Shown here: positions 1-7,801 of the stretch, piece after piece | Layout: each line of letters opens with the position of its first letter | Numbering within the stretch: the first letter of the stretch is position 1 | Source of the DNA: Nocardioides sp. CFH 31398 | Lineage (GTDB): Bacteria; Actinomycetota; Actinomycetes; Propionibacteriales; Nocardioidaceae | DNA: 64,000 nucleotides | Reading direction: 5' to 3' | NCBI RefSeq assembly: GCF_022436705.1 | Contig: NZ_JAKUHT010000003.1 | Span: 124,001 to 188,000 of the forward strand | Notes under the pieces: generated by a model | Seen by the model: only the letters and a program-made list of their open reading frames with translations | The model's database searches: none | Told to the model about the DNA's origin: nothing | Program-made: the position numbers and the translations under genes

Positions 1-487
1 GGACGTGGGCGAGGTCCGGCAGGTCGACGGCCAGCTCGTGGGCCAGCCCCTGGTGGTCGAAGCCGCGCAGCACGCCGGGGACGGCGATCGCGCGCGCCTC
101 CGACACCGACGCGAGGTGCTCGAGCTCGTGGCGGCGGTGCGCGGGCAGCGCCATCACGGGGATCACCCCGGAGCGGAAGCACGCGAGGGTGAGGACGACG
201 AACTCCCAGCCGTTCGGCAGCTGCACGAGCAGCCGGTCGTCGGGCTCCAGGCCGAGGTCGCCCAGGCGCAGGGCCGCGGCGTCCGCGCGGGCGGTCAGCT
301 CGCCGTACGTCAGACGGGTGGCGGGCTGCTGCGCGGCGTCGACCACGGCGACCTCGTCGCGGCGGGCGTCCGCTGTCTCCCACAGCAGGTCGCCGAGGGT
401 GCGGTCGAGCCAGTAGCCGGCCGCGCGGTAGCGAGCGGCCACCTCGGGCGGCCACGGCACGACGCCGTCGCGGGTGTGGTGCGGCAC
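1..487 (-). CDS. AMP-forming acyl/aryl-CoA ligase, N-terminal part (cut by window edge)
   Basis: About 162 residues of an adenylate-forming ligase are visible; the C-terminal two thirds lie outside the window. The N-terminus reads like aryl-acid ligases of the EntE/benzoate-CoA ligase kind: WLDRTLGDLLWE, then LTYGELTARAD, then VQLPNGWEFVVLTLACFRSGVIPVMALPAHR-like text around residues 90-125. These enzymes make an acyl-adenylate and pass it to CoA or a carrier thiol. The GTG start at 487 lies one base after the TGA of the upstream gene, so it is translated as the last visible member of a three-gene minus-strand operon with an acyl-CoA synthetase and an aryl-CoA-type monooxygenase. The P-loop and signature motifs are not visible, so the acid activated cannot be told; a salicylate- or anthranilate-like acid is inferred from context. 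Confidence 0.8.
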   Translation of the reverse strand, partial: MPHHTRDGVVPWPPEVAARYRAAGYWLDRTLGDLLWETADARRDEVAVVDAAQQPATRLTYGELTARADAAALRLGDLGLEPDDRLLVQLPNGWEFVVLTLACFRSGVIPVMALPAHRRHELEHLASVSEARAIAVPGVLRGFDHQGLAHELAVDLPDLAHV

Positions 488-488
488 G

Positions 489-2588
489 TCAGTCCTCCTG
501 GTCGGTGGGGCGGGTGGTCGCGCGGGTGGTCGGGCGGGTCGTGGTCGGGACGACCAGGGCGTCGAGGGCGACCCAGCCCGCGGCGCCGTCACCGGGGGTG
601 ACCCGCAGCGGGTTGATCTCGACCTCCTCGAGCCCGGGGTGGTCGAGCAGCAGCCGTCCGAGGTCGGCCAGCAGGTCCGCGAGCGCGTCCACGTCCACGA
701 CGGGGCCGCCGCGGTGGCCCGCGAGCAGGGCACGGGCGCGGAGCCGCCCGGGCAGCGCCGTGAGCTGCGCCCGGGTGGCGGGGACGCCGGCGAGCGCGAC
801 GTCGGCGTGCACCTCGGTGGCGACGCCGCCGACCCCGACGAGCACGACGGGTCCGAAGACGGGGTCGCGGCGGGCGCCCACGACGAGGTCGAGCCCGTCC
901 GGTACGAGCTCCTCGACGATGAGGCGCTCGGCACCCAGGGGCCGCACGCGGGCCAGCGCGTCGTCCAGGGTCGCCTCGGTGACGCCGACGACGACGCCGC
1001 CGACGTCGGTCTTGTGGGCGACGGCGGGGTCGCAGACCTTGAGCACGGCGGGCCCGCCGAGCGCACGGATCGCGCCGCGGGCGTCGGCCTCGGTCACGAC
1101 CGCCCGCGCGGGGGTCGGGACGCCGAGGGCGTCGAGGAGGTCCTTCGCGCGGGCCTCGTCCCAGGCGCCGTCCGTCGCCCCGACCCAGCCGGTGCCGGCG
1201 ACGACGTCGTCGAGGCCGCGGTGGCGGGTGCGGGCGTCGGCGACCAGGCCGACGAGCCCGGACACCAGGCCCCGGGCGCCGACCTGGCAGGCCAGGCCCC
1301 GCTTGGCGGCGTCGCGGCGCCCGATGCCGACCTCGTCGGCGGAGCCGTCGAGCCCGACGACGACCGCGGCGTCGCCGAGGTCGGCGGCCGCGACGGAGGC
1401 GGGCAGGTCGACCACGGGCTCGGCGAGGGCGTAGACCGCGACCAGGTCGACGCCCGGGTCGGCGGCGACGGCGGTGAGGACCTCGCCGTGGCGGGGACCG
1501 GGCCGGCCCGTGTCGACGGGGTTGCCGAGGTGCGTCATCGGCGGCAGCAGGCCGGCGAGCCTGTCGCGGGCGGCGCCGCCCAGCTCCGGGACCCGGACGC
1601 CGGCGCCCAGCAGGGCGTCGGTGACGAGCAGCCCGGGGCCTGCCTGGGCGGTGACGAGCCCGACCCCGGGGTCGGGGTGGGGCGTGAGGCGGGTGGCGGC
1701 GAGCGTCGAGGCGGCGGCGACGAGCTGCTCCTCGTCGTCCACCACGACGGCGCCGGCCTGCTCGAGCAGCGCGCGGGTGGTGCGCCACGACGTGGCGAGC
1801 GCGCCGGTGTGGGACGTCGCGAAGTCACCGAGGTCGTGCTCGCCGACGACGAGCGCCACGACCGGGGTGGTGGCCGTGGTCGTGCGGACGGCGTCCAGCA
1901 GGGCGACGCCGTCCGGCACGGTCTCGAGGTGCAGCGCGACCGCCCGGGTGCGGGGGTCCGTGGCCGCGTGGGCGAGGAGGTCGACGGCGTCCACGGACGT
2001 CCCGGCGCCCACGCCGACGCCCAGGCTGACGCCCTGCCCGGCCCGCTCGAGGGCGAACATCAGCGCGTGGTTCAGCCCGCCGCTGGCGGCGACCACGGCC
2101 ACGGCGCCGTCGGCGACGCGGGCGACGCCGGGCACGAAGCTTGCCCGCAGGTCGAGAGCGGGGACGACGAAGCCGGACGTGTTCGGGCCGAGCACCGCCA
2201 GGTCGTGCCGGGCGGCCACGCCGGCGAGCCGCGACTGCAGCGCGGCACCGGCCTCGGCGCCCTCGCCGCCGAGCTCGGCGAACCCGCCGGCGCAGACCAG
2301 CGCGGCCCGGACGCCGACGGCGGCGCACTCCTCGAGCACGTCGGGGCACGCGGGCGCGGGGACGCAGAGGACGGCCAGGTCGGGCGTCGCGTCGAGGGCG
2401 GCGGCCGCGGCGGCGACGTCGGTGTGCATCCCCTCGCCGCCGCGGGCGTTGACCAGCGCGACGGGCCGGTCGTACGACGCCAGCGAGGCGGCCATGGCGC
2501 CGCCGAGCTTGGCGTGGTCGCTGGAGGCCCCGACCAGCAGGACGGCGCGGGGGTCGAGGAGCGGGGTCAGGTCCCGGGGCCGCCTCAT
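489..2588 (-). CDS. NDP-forming acyl-CoA synthetase (fused alpha-beta acetate--CoA ligase family)
   Basis: A 699-residue protein. It opens with a CoA-binding Rossmann domain (LLDPRAVLLVGASSDHAKLGG, about residues 8-30), continues through succinyl-CoA-ligase-like domains (VLGPNTSGF near 140; GNPVDTG near 355) and ends with an ATP-grasp domain (AVLKVCDPAVAHKTDVGGV, then IVEELVPDG and EINPLRV near the C-terminus). The length fits one-chain ADP-forming acyl-CoA synthetases, which use ATP and release ADP and phosphate through a phospho-histidine. Its ATG overlaps the stop of the FAD monooxygenase (ATGA at 2585-2588) and its stop is one base from the AMP-ligase start. Two unrelated CoA-ligase chemistries therefore sit side by side. 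The last ~20 residues are a low-complexity TRPT-rich tail. Substrate unknown; feruloyl- or short-chain-specific relatives share this architecture. Confidence 0.88.
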   Translation of the reverse strand: MRRPRDLTPLLDPRAVLLVGASSDHAKLGGAMAASLASYDRPVALVNARGGEGMHTDVAAAAAALDATPDLAVLCVPAPACPDVLEECAAVGVRAALVCAGGFAELGGEGAEAGAALQSRLAGVAARHDLAVLGPNTSGFVVPALDLRASFVPGVARVADGAVAVVAASGGLNHALMFALERAGQGVSLGVGVGAGTSVDAVDLLAHAATDPRTRAVALHLETVPDGVALLDAVRTTTATTPVVALVVGEHDLGDFATSHTGALATSWRTTRALLEQAGAVVVDDEEQLVAAASTLAATRLTPHPDPGVGLVTAQAGPGLLVTDALLGAGVRVPELGGAARDRLAGLLPPMTHLGNPVDTGRPGPRHGEVLTAVAADPGVDLVAVYALAEPVVDLPASVAAADLGDAAVVVGLDGSADEVGIGRRDAAKRGLACQVGARGLVSGLVGLVADARTRHRGLDDVVAGTGWVGATDGAWDEARAKDLLDALGVPTPARAVVTEADARGAIRALGGPAVLKVCDPAVAHKTDVGGVVVGVTEATLDDALARVRPLGAERLIVEELVPDGLDLVVGARRDPVFGPVVLVGVGGVATEVHADVALAGVPATRAQLTALPGRLRARALLAGHRGGPVVDVDALADLLADLGRLLLDHPGLEEVEINPLRVTPGDGAAGWVALDALVVPTTTRPTTRATTRPTDQED

Positions 2589-4159
2589 CGCGTCGCCACC
2601 CCGTCGGCCCGGGCCGACAGCAGCAGGGTCTCGAGGGCGGCGTCGTCCGGCGTCTCGTCGGCGGGGGTCACGAGGACCGCGCCGAGCCCGCACCACAGCC
2701 GGGCCTCCTCGGCGAGCACGCCGCGCGTGTACGCCGTCCCGCCGGTCACGGCCACGACGCCGGCGGACGGCAGCGCGGCGAGGGCGGCCGGCAGGTCGTC
2801 CGCGTCCTCGGGGGCGGTGACGACCGTGGCGGGGACCCGGAGCCCGGAGGTCGCGTCGACCAGGGTCCGGCCGTCGACCACGAGCCGCCGGCCCAGGGCG
2901 ACCCCGTCCGCCCGCCAGGGCGTCTCGAGGGCCGGGGTCCGGTGGGCGGCGAGCCAGGCGGCACGGACGTCGCGGGCGAGGTCGGGGTCGCGCTGGGCGA
3001 TCTTGTCGACGCCGATGCTGCGCGAGAAGAAGTGGAAGGCGAACGTCAGCGGGTCGAGGGCGTCGCGGTAGCGCCCGAACCGCTCCCACCACCCGAGGCT
3101 CGGCACGGAGGCGTCCTGGATGCGGCCCACCGAGCGCTTCCGCTGCTCGGCGTACGACGCCAGGGCGGCCTCCAGCGCGGCGGCGTCGCCGAGGTCGTCG
3201 ACGCCGGCGAGCTGCTCCGAGAGCGTCACGGCGTCCTCCATCGCCATCTTCGTGCCGGAGCCGACGGAGAAGTGGGCGGTGTGCACGGCGTCGCCGAGGA
3301 GCACCACGGCGCCCGCGGTGTCGACGTGGTGCCACCGGCGCGTGCGACGCGTGCGGAAGCGGCCCCACCGGGAGTTGTTCGCCACGAGCCCGTGGCCGTC
3401 GACGTCGTCGGCGAACAGCTTCTCGAGGTAGTGCTGCGTCTCGAGGTCGGAGGGTCCGGGCGGCTGGGTCACGTCGAAGCGGTCCATCCCCGCGCGGCGC
3501 CACGTGCCGGGGTCGGTCTCGACGATGAACGTGCCGAGCTCGTCGCTGATCGGGTAGCCGTGCACCGCGAAGTGGCCGTGCTCCGAGGCGCGGTGCAGGA
3601 AGGTCAGGCCGTCGAAGCGGTACGTCGTGCCGAACCAGATGAAGTGGGCCGTCGCCTCCTGCACGGAGTGTCCGAGGTCGACGGCGTCGGAGAGCCAGGC
3701 GCGGACCGTGGAGCTCGTGCCGTCGGCGCCCACCACCAGGTCGTACGACGCGGCCAGGGCGCCGACGTCCGGCACGGGGGTCGAGAAGCGGAGCTCCGCG
3801 CCGGCGCGCTCGGCGTTCTCCTGCAGCAGGCGCAGCAGGGTGCGCCGGTGGATGGCGGCCATGCCGTTGCCCGAGAACCCGTGGCGGACGGTCCCCTCGG
3901 GGTGGTCGTCCGTCGCCTGCCGGACCTCGATCCGGTCCCAGTGCTCGCCGTGGTCGCGCAGGCCGTCGCGCAGGACCGGGTCGGCGGCGTCGATGGCCTT
4001 GAGGGTGGCGTCGGAGAAGACGACACCGAAGCCGAAGGCGTCGTCGCGGCCGTTGCGCTCGAGGACGGTGACGTCGAGGTCCGGGCGGCGGGTGCGGAGC
4101 AGCGCCGCGAGGAACAACCCCCCGGGTCCGCCCCCGACGATCGCGATGCGGCGGGGCAT
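2585..4159 (-). CDS. FAD-dependent monooxygenase, salicylyl-/anthraniloyl-CoA hydroxylase type
   Basis: A 524-residue flavoprotein. The FAD-binding GGGPGG is at residues 9-14, the DG motif (VVGADGTSSTVRAWL) near 145-160 and the second FAD motif (LLGDAVHTAHFSVGSGTKMAMEDA-like) near 285-305. The N-terminal ~400 residues, with RIAIVGGGPGGL, GVVFSDATL and a C-terminal FFSRSIGVDKIAQRDP segment, match the hydroxylase half of bifunctional salicylyl-CoA 5-hydroxylase or anthraniloyl-CoA monooxygenase. In those enzymes an Old-Yellow-Enzyme domain follows; here about 125 residues without OYE motifs follow instead. I chose ATG 4159 because GGTGAGG stands just upstream; an in-frame start at 4195 lacks this. 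It is first in an operon with two CoA ligases and divergent from an alpha/beta hydrolase. A role in hydroxylating an aryl-CoA ester is likely; the exact ester is inference. Confidence 0.8.
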   Translation of the reverse strand: MPRRIAIVGGGPGGLFLAALLRTRRPDLDVTVLERNGRDDAFGFGVVFSDATLKAIDAADPVLRDGLRDHGEHWDRIEVRQATDDHPEGTVRHGFSGNGMAAIHRRTLLRLLQENAERAGAELRFSTPVPDVGALAASYDLVVGADGTSSTVRAWLSDAVDLGHSVQEATAHFIWFGTTYRFDGLTFLHRASEHGHFAVHGYPISDELGTFIVETDPGTWRRAGMDRFDVTQPPGPSDLETQHYLEKLFADDVDGHGLVANNSRWGRFRTRRTRRWHHVDTAGAVVLLGDAVHTAHFSVGSGTKMAMEDAVTLSEQLAGVDDLGDAAALEAALASYAEQRKRSVGRIQDASVPSLGWWERFGRYRDALDPLTFAFHFFSRSIGVDKIAQRDPDLARDVRAAWLAAHRTPALETPWRADGVALGRRLVVDGRTLVDATSGLRVPATVVTAPEDADDLPAALAALPSAGVVAVTGGTAYTRGVLAEEARLWCGLGAVLVTPADETPDDAALETLLLSARADGVATR

Positions 4160-4190
4160 GGCCTCACCGTAGGCCAGCCGGAAGCCCAAC

Positions 4191-4228
4191 TGCAACAGAC
4201 TGACGGTGGCCGTTCAGATGATGTTGCA
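4191..4228. promoter_or_regulatory. Inverted repeat TGCAACA-N24-TGTTGCA in divergent promoter
   Basis: Perfect 7-bp arms (4191-4197 and 4222-4228) lie in the 130-bp gap between the divergently transcribed monooxygenase operon and the alpha/beta hydrolase gene. A second imperfect dyad (CTGACGG / CCGTTCAG) lies between the arms. Position and symmetry suggest a repressor site for a ligand-responsive regulator, but no regulator gene adjoins it. Chance occurrence of one 7-bp pair is possible. Confidence 0.45.
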
Positions 4229-4289
4229 CTAAGGTCGGCGGCAGCGCCGGTCGACCCCCGCACCCGCCCCACCCGAGGAGAGAGAGCCC

Positions 4290-5015
4290 ATGTCCCACAC
4301 CTTCGTCCTCATGCACGGCGCCTGGCACGGCGGCTGGGGGTACAACCCCGTCGCCGCCCACCTCCGCGCCGCCGGTCACACCGTCGCCCTGCAGCCGACC
4401 GCGCCCGGTCTCGGGGACGACGACCCACGCGGCGTCGGCCTGGCCGACGTCGTCGACCACCTGGTCGGGGTCGTCGAGCGCGCCGACCTGCACGACGTCG
4501 TCCTCGTCGGCCACTCGTGGGGCGGCATGGTCCTGACCGCGGCCGCGCCGCGGCTGCGCGACAGGCTCTCCCGGCTCGTCTACTTCTCGGCGTTCGTGCC
4601 CGAGGCCGGGGAGTCGCTCTACGACCTCGTGCCGCCGGACTACCAGGGCCTCTTCGACCAGCTCGCGGGCGCGTCGGACGACAACACCGTCGCCATGCCG
4701 CTCGAGGTCTGGCAGGGCGGGTTCATGCAGGACGCCTCACCACACGAGCAGGTGCTGGCCCACTCGCTGATGAAGCCGCACCCCTACGCCACCTTCACCG
4801 ACGCGGTCGGCTCCGGCCCCGGCGACCTCGGCGTGCCCACGTCGTACGTCATCTCGCCGGACGACATCGCCCTCCCGCCGGGACCGTTCGGCTGGGCGCC
4901 CCGGTTCCCGGACCGCCTGCCCGACACCCGCGTCGTCGAGACCGTCGGCAGCCACGAGTCGCTCTTCACCGCTCCCGCCGCGATCGCGGGGGCGCTGGTC
5001 GAGGCCGCCGACTGA
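4290..5015 (+). CDS. Alpha/beta hydrolase, esterase/hydroxynitrile-lyase-like
   Basis: A 241-residue alpha/beta-fold hydrolase. The oxyanion region HGAWHGGW is at 9-16, the nucleophile elbow GHSWGG at 74-79 (Ser76), and a likely catalytic His at 222 in GSHESLF. The compact size and HGAWHGGW start are typical of the salicylate/methyl-ketone esterase and hydroxynitrile-lyase branch, which hydrolyse small carboxylic esters. A strong ribosome site (GAGGAGAGAGAG) precedes the ATG. It is transcribed away from the aryl-CoA operon and converges on the thioesterase gene 36 bp downstream. A role in releasing an aromatic acid from an ester for the neighbouring ligases is plausible but not shown. Confidence 0.82.
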   Translation: MSHTFVLMHGAWHGGWGYNPVAAHLRAAGHTVALQPTAPGLGDDDPRGVGLADVVDHLVGVVERADLHDVVLVGHSWGGMVLTAAAPRLRDRLSRLVYFSAFVPEAGESLYDLVPPDYQGLFDQLAGASDDNTVAMPLEVWQGGFMQDASPHEQVLAHSLMKPHPYATFTDAVGSGPGDLGVPTSYVISPDDIALPPGPFGWAPRFPDRLPDTRVVETVGSHESLFTAPAAIAGALVEAAD

Positions 5016-5051
5016 CGGTCGTCACCACCGTCGGTGCGCCGAGCGCCCGAC

Positions 5052-5459
5052 TCAGACGTGGTCGGCGGCGAGGTTCTGCAGGCGCACGCTGCCCCGGGAG
5101 ACGACGCGGTCGCCCTGGGTGGTGACGACGTCCCAGACCTGCTGGAGGCGGCCCCGGTGGACCGGGGTCGCCACGGAGGTCAGGGCACCGTCCCTGGTGG
5201 CCCGCAGGAAGTCCGTGGTGTTCGAGACGCCCACCACCTGGCCGTCCTCGCCCAGCCACGTCGCGGCACCGATGCTCGCCAGCGTCTCGACGACGCTGCA
5301 GTGCACGCCGCCGTGGACGATCCCGTACGGCTGGTGCAGCGCCGGCCGCGCCTCCCAGGTGCACGCCACGCGGTCGCCCGACGCCTCCGTCAGCTCGAGG
5401 CCGAGGAACTCGGCGAAGGGTCCCAGCATCCCGCTCATCGGCCCGGTCGTCCCAGTCAT
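5052..5459 (-). CDS. PaaI-family hotdog thioesterase
   Basis: A 135-residue single hotdog domain with the family signature HQPYGIVHGGVHCSVVET near residues 60-77 (HGG plus catalytic acidic residue) and a C-terminal strand pattern SRGSVRLQNL. PaaI-type enzymes hydrolyse aryl- or acyl-CoA thioesters, often as a safety valve freeing trapped CoA in aromatic degradation. I placed the start at ATG 5459 because GGGGGAGG lies nine bases upstream; the adjacent ATG at 5468 touches that site and a start at 5507 has none. The gene sits between the aryl-CoA block and the importer, consistent with a CoA-recycling role there. Confidence 0.82.
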   Translation of the reverse strand: MTGTTGPMSGMLGPFAEFLGLELTEASGDRVACTWEARPALHQPYGIVHGGVHCSVVETLASIGAATWLGEDGQVVGVSNTTDFLRATRDGALTSVATPVHRGRLQQVWDVVTTQGDRVVSRGSVRLQNLAADHV

Positions 5460-5591
5460 GCCGGCCATCCTCCCCCGCGCCCCGCCGTCCCGGGTCGGGC
5501 AGGTCACGACACGTCACTACATGTGACAGAAGCCTTGACGAACGCGCTACTTGTGTAGAACCTTTCGGGCCACCCCCTCGCATGACCTACG

Positions 5592-5632
5592 TCACACCCG
5601 CCTCACACCCGCCTCACACCCGCCTCACACCC
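5592..5632 (+). repeat. Short tandem repeat, 11-bp unit, 3.7 copies
   Basis: The unit TCACACCCGCC is repeated exactly three times with a partial fourth copy, in the leader between the thioesterase promoter side and the importer binding-protein gene (start 5674). It is C-rich and unstructured on the coding strand. It may be slippage-prone leader DNA; I see no evidence of a regulatory protein site. Upstream (5535-5556) a TTGACG ... TAGAAC pair with a 15-bp spacer is a weak promoter candidate. Confidence 0.6.
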
Positions 5633-5673
5633 AGCCTCGGCCCCAGACTCGGACCCAGCCCCAGGAGCTCCTC

Positions 5674-6849
5674 GTGCGCACACGTCGCCTCGCCCCGGCC
5701 GCCCTCCTCTCCACCGCCGCCCTCGCCCTCGCCGGCTGCGGCGGCGGCTCGCTCTCCGAGGACTCGGGGGGCGGCGGCGACGACAGCGTCACCGTCGGCC
5801 TCGTGCTCCCCGCCTCCGGCGTCTACGAGCCGCTCGGCGTCGACATGACCCGCGGCTGGGAGCTCTACCTCGAGCAGAACGACGGCCAGCTGGGCGGTCG
5901 CGACGTCGAGGTGGTCACCGCCGACGAGGGCGAGGGCCCGGACGTCGGCGTCCCCGCGACGACCCGCGTCATCACCCAGGACCAGGCCGACGTCGTCGTC
6001 GGCATCGTGAACTCCGCCACCGCGCTCGGCGTCAAGGAGGGGCTCGCCTCCTCCGAGGTGCCGCTCATCGTCGCCAACGCGGGCGCCGACGACCTCGCCG
6101 ACGGCGGCGAGTGGGTGTGGCGGACGTCGTTCACCAACGGCGGCATCGCCGCCTCGCTCGGCGAGCAGGTGGCCGAGGACGTCGGCGACGAGCCCGTCTA
6201 CCTCATGGCCTCCGACTACGCCGCGGGCGAGGAGTCCATCGCGGGCTTCCGCGAGGCGTTCGAGGCCGCCGGCGGCACCGTCGCGGGCGAGTCCCTCACC
6301 CCGTTCGGCACCACCTCCGACTACCAGCCGTTCCTCACCCGGGCGCAGAACTCCGACGCGGGCGCGATCTACGCCTTCTACGCCGGGGCGGAGGCCGTGA
6401 GCTTCGTGCAGCAGTACCGCGAGTTCGGCGCAGCCGAGGACCTCCCCCTCTACGGCCCCGGCTTCCTCACCGAGGGTGGCGTGCTCGAGGCGCAGGGCGA
6501 CGCGGCCGAGGGCGTGCAGACCGCGATGCACTACTCGAACCTGCTCGACACGCCCGAGAACACCGAGTTCGTGGACGCCTACGTCGAGGCCTACGACGCC
6601 CAGCCGACGACGTACGCCGTGCAGGCCTACGACGCCGCCGCCGCGCTCGACGCCGCGCTGGAGGTCTCCGACGGGACCAGCGGCGCGGACATCGCCGCCG
6701 CGCTCGGCGAGGTCGGCGAGTTCTCCGACAGCCCCCGCGGCCCCTGGAGCTTCGACGAGGAGCACAACCCCGAGCAGACCTACTTCCTGCGCGAGGTCGA
6801 GATGGTCGACGGCGCCCCGGGCAACGTCGTCCAGGGCGAGCTGAACTGA
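5674..6849 (+). CDS. Branched-chain-type ABC transporter, substrate-binding lipoprotein
   Basis: A 391-residue periplasmic-binding-type lipoprotein. Residues 1-22 form a signal peptide with lipobox LALAGC (Cys22), followed by a Ser/Gly/Asp-rich linker and the type-1 binding fold (TVGLVLPASGVYEPLG near 40; VGIVNSATALGVKEGL near 110; YAFYAGAEAVSFVQQ near 230). I took GTG 5674 because AGGAG precedes it by seven bases and it puts the signal peptide at the N-terminus; the reading frame is open upstream but without signal character. First gene of a five-gene importer. The family takes up branched amino acids, but many actinobacterial members bind aromatic acids; next to aryl-CoA genes that is the likelier cargo here (inference). 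Confidence 0.9.
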   Translation: MRTRRLAPAALLSTAALALAGCGGGSLSEDSGGGGDDSVTVGLVLPASGVYEPLGVDMTRGWELYLEQNDGQLGGRDVEVVTADEGEGPDVGVPATTRVITQDQADVVVGIVNSATALGVKEGLASSEVPLIVANAGADDLADGGEWVWRTSFTNGGIAASLGEQVAEDVGDEPVYLMASDYAAGEESIAGFREAFEAAGGTVAGESLTPFGTTSDYQPFLTRAQNSDAGAIYAFYAGAEAVSFVQQYREFGAAEDLPLYGPGFLTEGGVLEAQGDAAEGVQTAMHYSNLLDTPENTEFVDAYVEAYDAQPTTYAVQAYDAAAALDAALEVSDGTSGADIAAALGEVGEFSDSPRGPWSFDEEHNPEQTYFLREVEMVDGAPGNVVQGELN

Positions 6850-6910
6850 CCCCCGCCCCGGGCCCCGGCCCGGCGGGACCCCGCAGACCGAGCAGAGGAG
6901 AACCCCACCC

Positions 6911-7801
6911 ATGGGCTGGCTCGACGCCAACCTGATCAGCGTGCTCAACGGCTTCGCGCTGGCGGCACTGCTGTTCCTCATCGCCGTGGGGCTGTCCCTG
7001 GTGTTCGGCACCATGGACGTGCTCAACCTGGCCCACGGCAGCCTGTCGCTGATCGGGGCCTACCTCGGGGTCGCGCTGGTCGACGAGGACGCCTCCCTCG
7101 GCGTCTTCGTGCTCGCCGCGCTGCTGGCGGCGGCGGTCGGCGCCGCGCTGGGGGCCGCCCTGGCCGCCATGACCAGTGCGATCAACGACCACCTGCGGCA
7201 GGCGCTGCTCACGCTCGGGGTCGCCCTCATCGCGGCCGACGTGCTGCGCGAGCTGTTCGGCTCCGACCCCGAGCGGGTCTCGGCGCCGGCGGCGCTCGCC
7301 GGGTCGGTCGACGTCCTCGGGCGGCCCTACCCCGTCTACCGCCTGTCGGTCGTCGCGGTCGCCGTCGTGATCGGGCTCGTCCTCTACGTCGTGCTGGAGC
7401 GGACGCAGGCCGGCGCGATCGTCCGCGCCACCGTCGCCGACCGCGGGATGGTCGAGGCCATCGGCATCCGCTCCCAGGTCGTGCTGCTCGGCGTCTTCGG
7501 CGTCGGCGCCGCCCTGGCCACCCTCGGCGGGCTGCTCGCCGGGCCGGTGCTCGGCGCCCGGCCGGGTCTCGACTCCACCGTGCTGCTGCTCGCGCTGGTG
7601 GTCGTGGTGGTCGGGGGGCTCGGCTCGGTCCGCGGGGCCCTGCTCGGCGCGCTGCTGGTCGGCCAGGTGCAGACCCTCGGGGTCAGCCTGCTGCCCGGCC
7701 AGGCGTCGTACCTGCTGTTCGGGGCGATGGCGCTCGTGCTGCTGCTGCGTCCGCGGGGCCTGCTGCCCTCGCCCTACGCCCACGCGGGGGGCCACGCATG
7801 A
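6911..7801 (+). CDS. Branched-chain-type ABC transporter permease (LivH family)
   Basis: A 296-residue integral membrane protein with about eight hydrophobic helices. It carries the LivH-type N-terminus (NGFALAALLFLIAVGLSLVFG-like, MDVLNLAHGSL near 37-48) and the cytoplasmic coupling loop RATVADRGMVEAIGI near 175-190, where the ATPase docks. A clear GAGGAG lies 10 bases before the ATG. It forms the pore with the next gene, whose ATG overlaps its stop (ATGA at 7798). Confidence 0.92.
   Translation: MGWLDANLISVLNGFALAALLFLIAVGLSLVFGTMDVLNLAHGSLSLIGAYLGVALVDEDASLGVFVLAALLAAAVGAALGAALAAMTSAINDHLRQALLTLGVALIAADVLRELFGSDPERVSAPAALAGSVDVLGRPYPVYRLSVVAVAVVIGLVLYVVLERTQAGAIVRATVADRGMVEAIGIRSQVVLLGVFGVGAALATLGGLLAGPVLGARPGLDSTVLLLALVVVVVGGLGSVRGALLGALLVGQVQTLGVSLLPGQASYLLFGAMALVLLLRPRGLLPSPYAHAGGHA

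Noticed and set aside
474-3071. Very long open frames on the opposite strand of the CoA-ligase genes, and similar ones across the window
   Set aside because: They mirror real genes, have Arg/Gly/Ala/Pro-rich nonsense composition and lack motifs; G+C-rich codon bias keeps antisense frames open.
5592-5632. CRISPR-like or iteron array
   Set aside because: The 11-bp unit is directly abutting with no spacers, only 3.7 copies, and no cas or replication gene is nearby.
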